From NCBI GenBank assembly GCA_009760855.2, contig WPIO01000013.1:2146001-2210000 (forward strand): a DNA stretch of 64,000 nucleotides, written 5' to 3'. The notes beneath the pieces were generated by a model. The model worked only from the letters and a program-made list of their open reading frames with translations, was not told the DNA's origin and made no database searches. The translations under genes were made by a program, and so were the position numbers. Shown in pieces: positions 62,174 through 64,000 of the stretch; the stretch's first letter is position 1; every line of letters starts with the position of its first letter. The DNA comes from Cristatella mucedo. Lineage: Eukaryota; Bryozoa; Phylactolaemata; Cristatellidae.

Positions 62174-62250
62174 CCCGGTTGGTCGAGCGGTGCTAAGCTT
62201 TGAGACGTTTCGCGAGAGGGAGGCTACAGTTTCGATTCGAACCCGGGCTG
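62174..62250 (+). pseudogene. tRNA-Leu/Ser-like relic or SINE head
   Basis: TGGTCGAGCGGTGCTAAGC matches a class II tRNA A box and TTCGATTCGAACCC a B box, about 45 bases apart. Acceptor ends do not pair well, so an intact tRNA gene is unlikely. Confidence 0.35.
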
Positions 62251-63004
62251 AGAGGCTTCCGGGAGGGGTGTAGGGGAGGTCGGAGGCACGCTGTAGGCCG
62301 AATTCTTTGGACCCATATTCTAGAGTCCGCAATCGTACTTTTAGGGCGGTTAAAGGCGCGATTCGGCTTAGAAAGGTCTGCTTGAAATTCGGCGCGTAGC
62401 TTCAGGCTGCCAAAATGGACGCCCAGATATCTTTTTTAGGCATGCGCACAGCCGTCTCGGGGCGCCTGCCGTAGCGGTGGGTGCGTAGTCGCAGCTTTCG
62501 GCGAGCTCTCCTAAGGTCGAGGCGCGCGTGAGCGTCGTTCGGCCATTGTGCGAGGGAGCTCTTTTGGGCTGCAAATCTGCCGCGCGAAGCATCGACGCAG
62601 TTCTGCAGAAGGATGACCAAGCACTTTTTTTTTTAGCGCAACCTGGGACTGAATGAATCTGCAGGCAACAGAGTACCTACCGGTCGCAGCCATGTCGAAA
62701 AAGCCGTGGGCGCCGATTTCTTTTTACGCGGCGTCTAAGGACGCTTTCAGTTAACGGCTTCGCCGCTACGCTCAAAAGAACAATATTGTCTATAGGATCA
62801 CGCTAAAGTGATTGGCAGACAACAGCGAGCCTGCCCAACTTCAAAGCGCCGAGGGCGAGGCCTCGTCGCTTCAGAGGGTCACTCCGCGAGGAGAGAGGTG
62901 CTGAGAGAGGAGAGCTCCAGCCTCCGCGCCCAAGTCGGCCGCGTGAGCGAGGGCTAAAGCCTTTCTGAAGGGGCGCTCCGGCTAGGCAATTGCTAATGTA
63001 TTCA

Positions 63005-64000
63005 CATAACTTCACTTCTATGCAGATGACACTCAGTTGTACCTTTTTTTGATCCCTTCGAGCCTTCGAGCACCTCAAATTCTCTCAACTCACTTGCTGC
63101 ATGCATTGATGACATCCCCACATGGATGGCAGAACATTTTCTAAACCTAAACGATGATAAAACTAACATATTAGTTATGGGCAAACCCAGTGTGGTTAAG
63201 GGATTGGAAAGGTTCTCTCAAAATTGGCTCTGCCTGCATATCTCCTGTCGAATCAGCTCGAAATCTAGGTGTCATTTTCCAAAGCGACCTCTCGTTAGAC
63301 GACCATATCAGCTCCACAGTCAAATCTGCCTATGTTCAGCTTCATAACGTTGCTAAAATTCGGGCTTGTTTAGATAAGGATACCACGTCCAAGTTGGCCC
63401 ATGCATTCGTGACATCTCGTCTCGACTTCTGCAACTCACTGCTTACTGGCCTACCAGCATGTGCGATCAGGCGATTGCAGCTGGTGCAAAACTCTGCAGC
63501 TAGGCTTGTCTGTCGTGAGCGTCGCAGTTGCCACATTACTCCACTTCTCGCCGACCTGCACTGGCTACCAGTCAAGCAACGGATTGACTTCAAGGTTTTG
63601 TCGCTCACTTTTAGGTCCCTTCATTCTATGGCTCCAGCCTATCTCTCCGATATACTCCCCCACCAGGCCAAGCATCGTACCACCGCTTTTCGGAATCCAA
63701 CAGTCTACAAATTCCTCGTACAAACCTTAAATCCTTTGGAGACCGTGCATTTAGTTCGTATGCTCCCAAAGTCTGGAACTCCCTCCCGACCTGCGTCAGA
63801 ACATCCCCTGACCTGACCACATTTAGAAAGAACCTAAAAACACACCTATTTAGGACAGCATTTAGTGGGTCCTTGTGATTCGTCCTTCATGTGCTTATGC
63901 GTGCTGACGCTGTGCATGCTGCCACTAACAACATTTGCATGCTGACCCTGTGCATGTCACCCCTAACTATATTCTTGTTTTTGTTTGTTTTTCAAGCATG
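63005..64000 (+). mobile_element. LINE-A copy, 5'-truncated, cut by window end
   Basis: Begins within the reverse transcriptase at the YADDTQLY motif. After one T-run frameshift near 63050 it reads openly through the C-terminal region (VFQSDLSLDDHISS, LHWLPVKQRIDFKVLSL). A further frame change lies near 63680 before the 3' UTR (GCTGACCCTGTGCATGTCAC). The clade (CR1/L2/Rex-like) is inferred from motifs. Its high similarity to the 33 kb and 53 kb copies suggests recent activity. Confidence 0.88.

Overview
This window comes from a nuclear eukaryotic genome, almost certainly an invertebrate animal. It holds three long genes with many GT-AG introns that can be followed exon by exon. Their proteins match animal ERMP1, PTCD1 and DNAI3 (WDR63) along nearly their full length. 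The last is an axonemal inner-arm dynein subunit, so the organism makes motile cilia. The phylum cannot be fixed from the sequence alone. Nothing prokaryotic or viral organises the window, and no CRISPR array or operon is present.

Layout. (1) 142-30768, minus strand: a 15-exon gene for an ERMP1-like M28 metallopeptidase of the endoplasmic reticulum (938 aa), with introns full of repeats. (2) 30769-31938: a short head-to-head gap that probably acts as a bidirectional promoter region, itself partly made of transposon pieces. (3) 31939-40675, plus strand: a 7-exon PTCD1-like mitochondrial pentatricopeptide gene (690 aa). (4) 40676-41027: a tail-to-tail gap in which the two possible poly(A) signals overlap. 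(5) 41028-50214, minus strand: a 6-exon DNAI3/WDR63 gene (983 aa). (6) 50215-59454: repeat-dominated intergenic DNA. (7) 59455-60564, minus strand: an unrecognised Arg/Ala/Gly-rich coding frame inside a very GC- and CpG-rich island (about 59.1-61.6 kb). (8) 61.6-64 kb: repeats, ending in a LINE copy cut by the window edge.

Most of the sequence is mobile DNA. I recognise a LINE family (LINE-A) with a CR1/L2/Rex-like reverse transcriptase, a 3' hairpin and an (ATT)n tail. A second, more decayed LINE family (LINE-B) is also present. There are two well-supported tRNA-derived SINE families (SINE-A, SINE-B) and a weaker third (SINE-C). SINE-A shares its 3' hairpin with LINE-A, the signature of a SINE that borrows a LINE's machinery. 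Long dinucleotide tracts and two long palindromes lie inside introns. In two cases (ERMP1 intron 13, DNAI3 intron 2) the self-complementary segments sit next to both splice sites, so the intron RNA could fold into a clamp. The family names LINE-A/B and SINE-A/B/C are labels used only here. Exon borders were chosen by splice consensus, reading phase and recalled family alignment; no transcript data were available.
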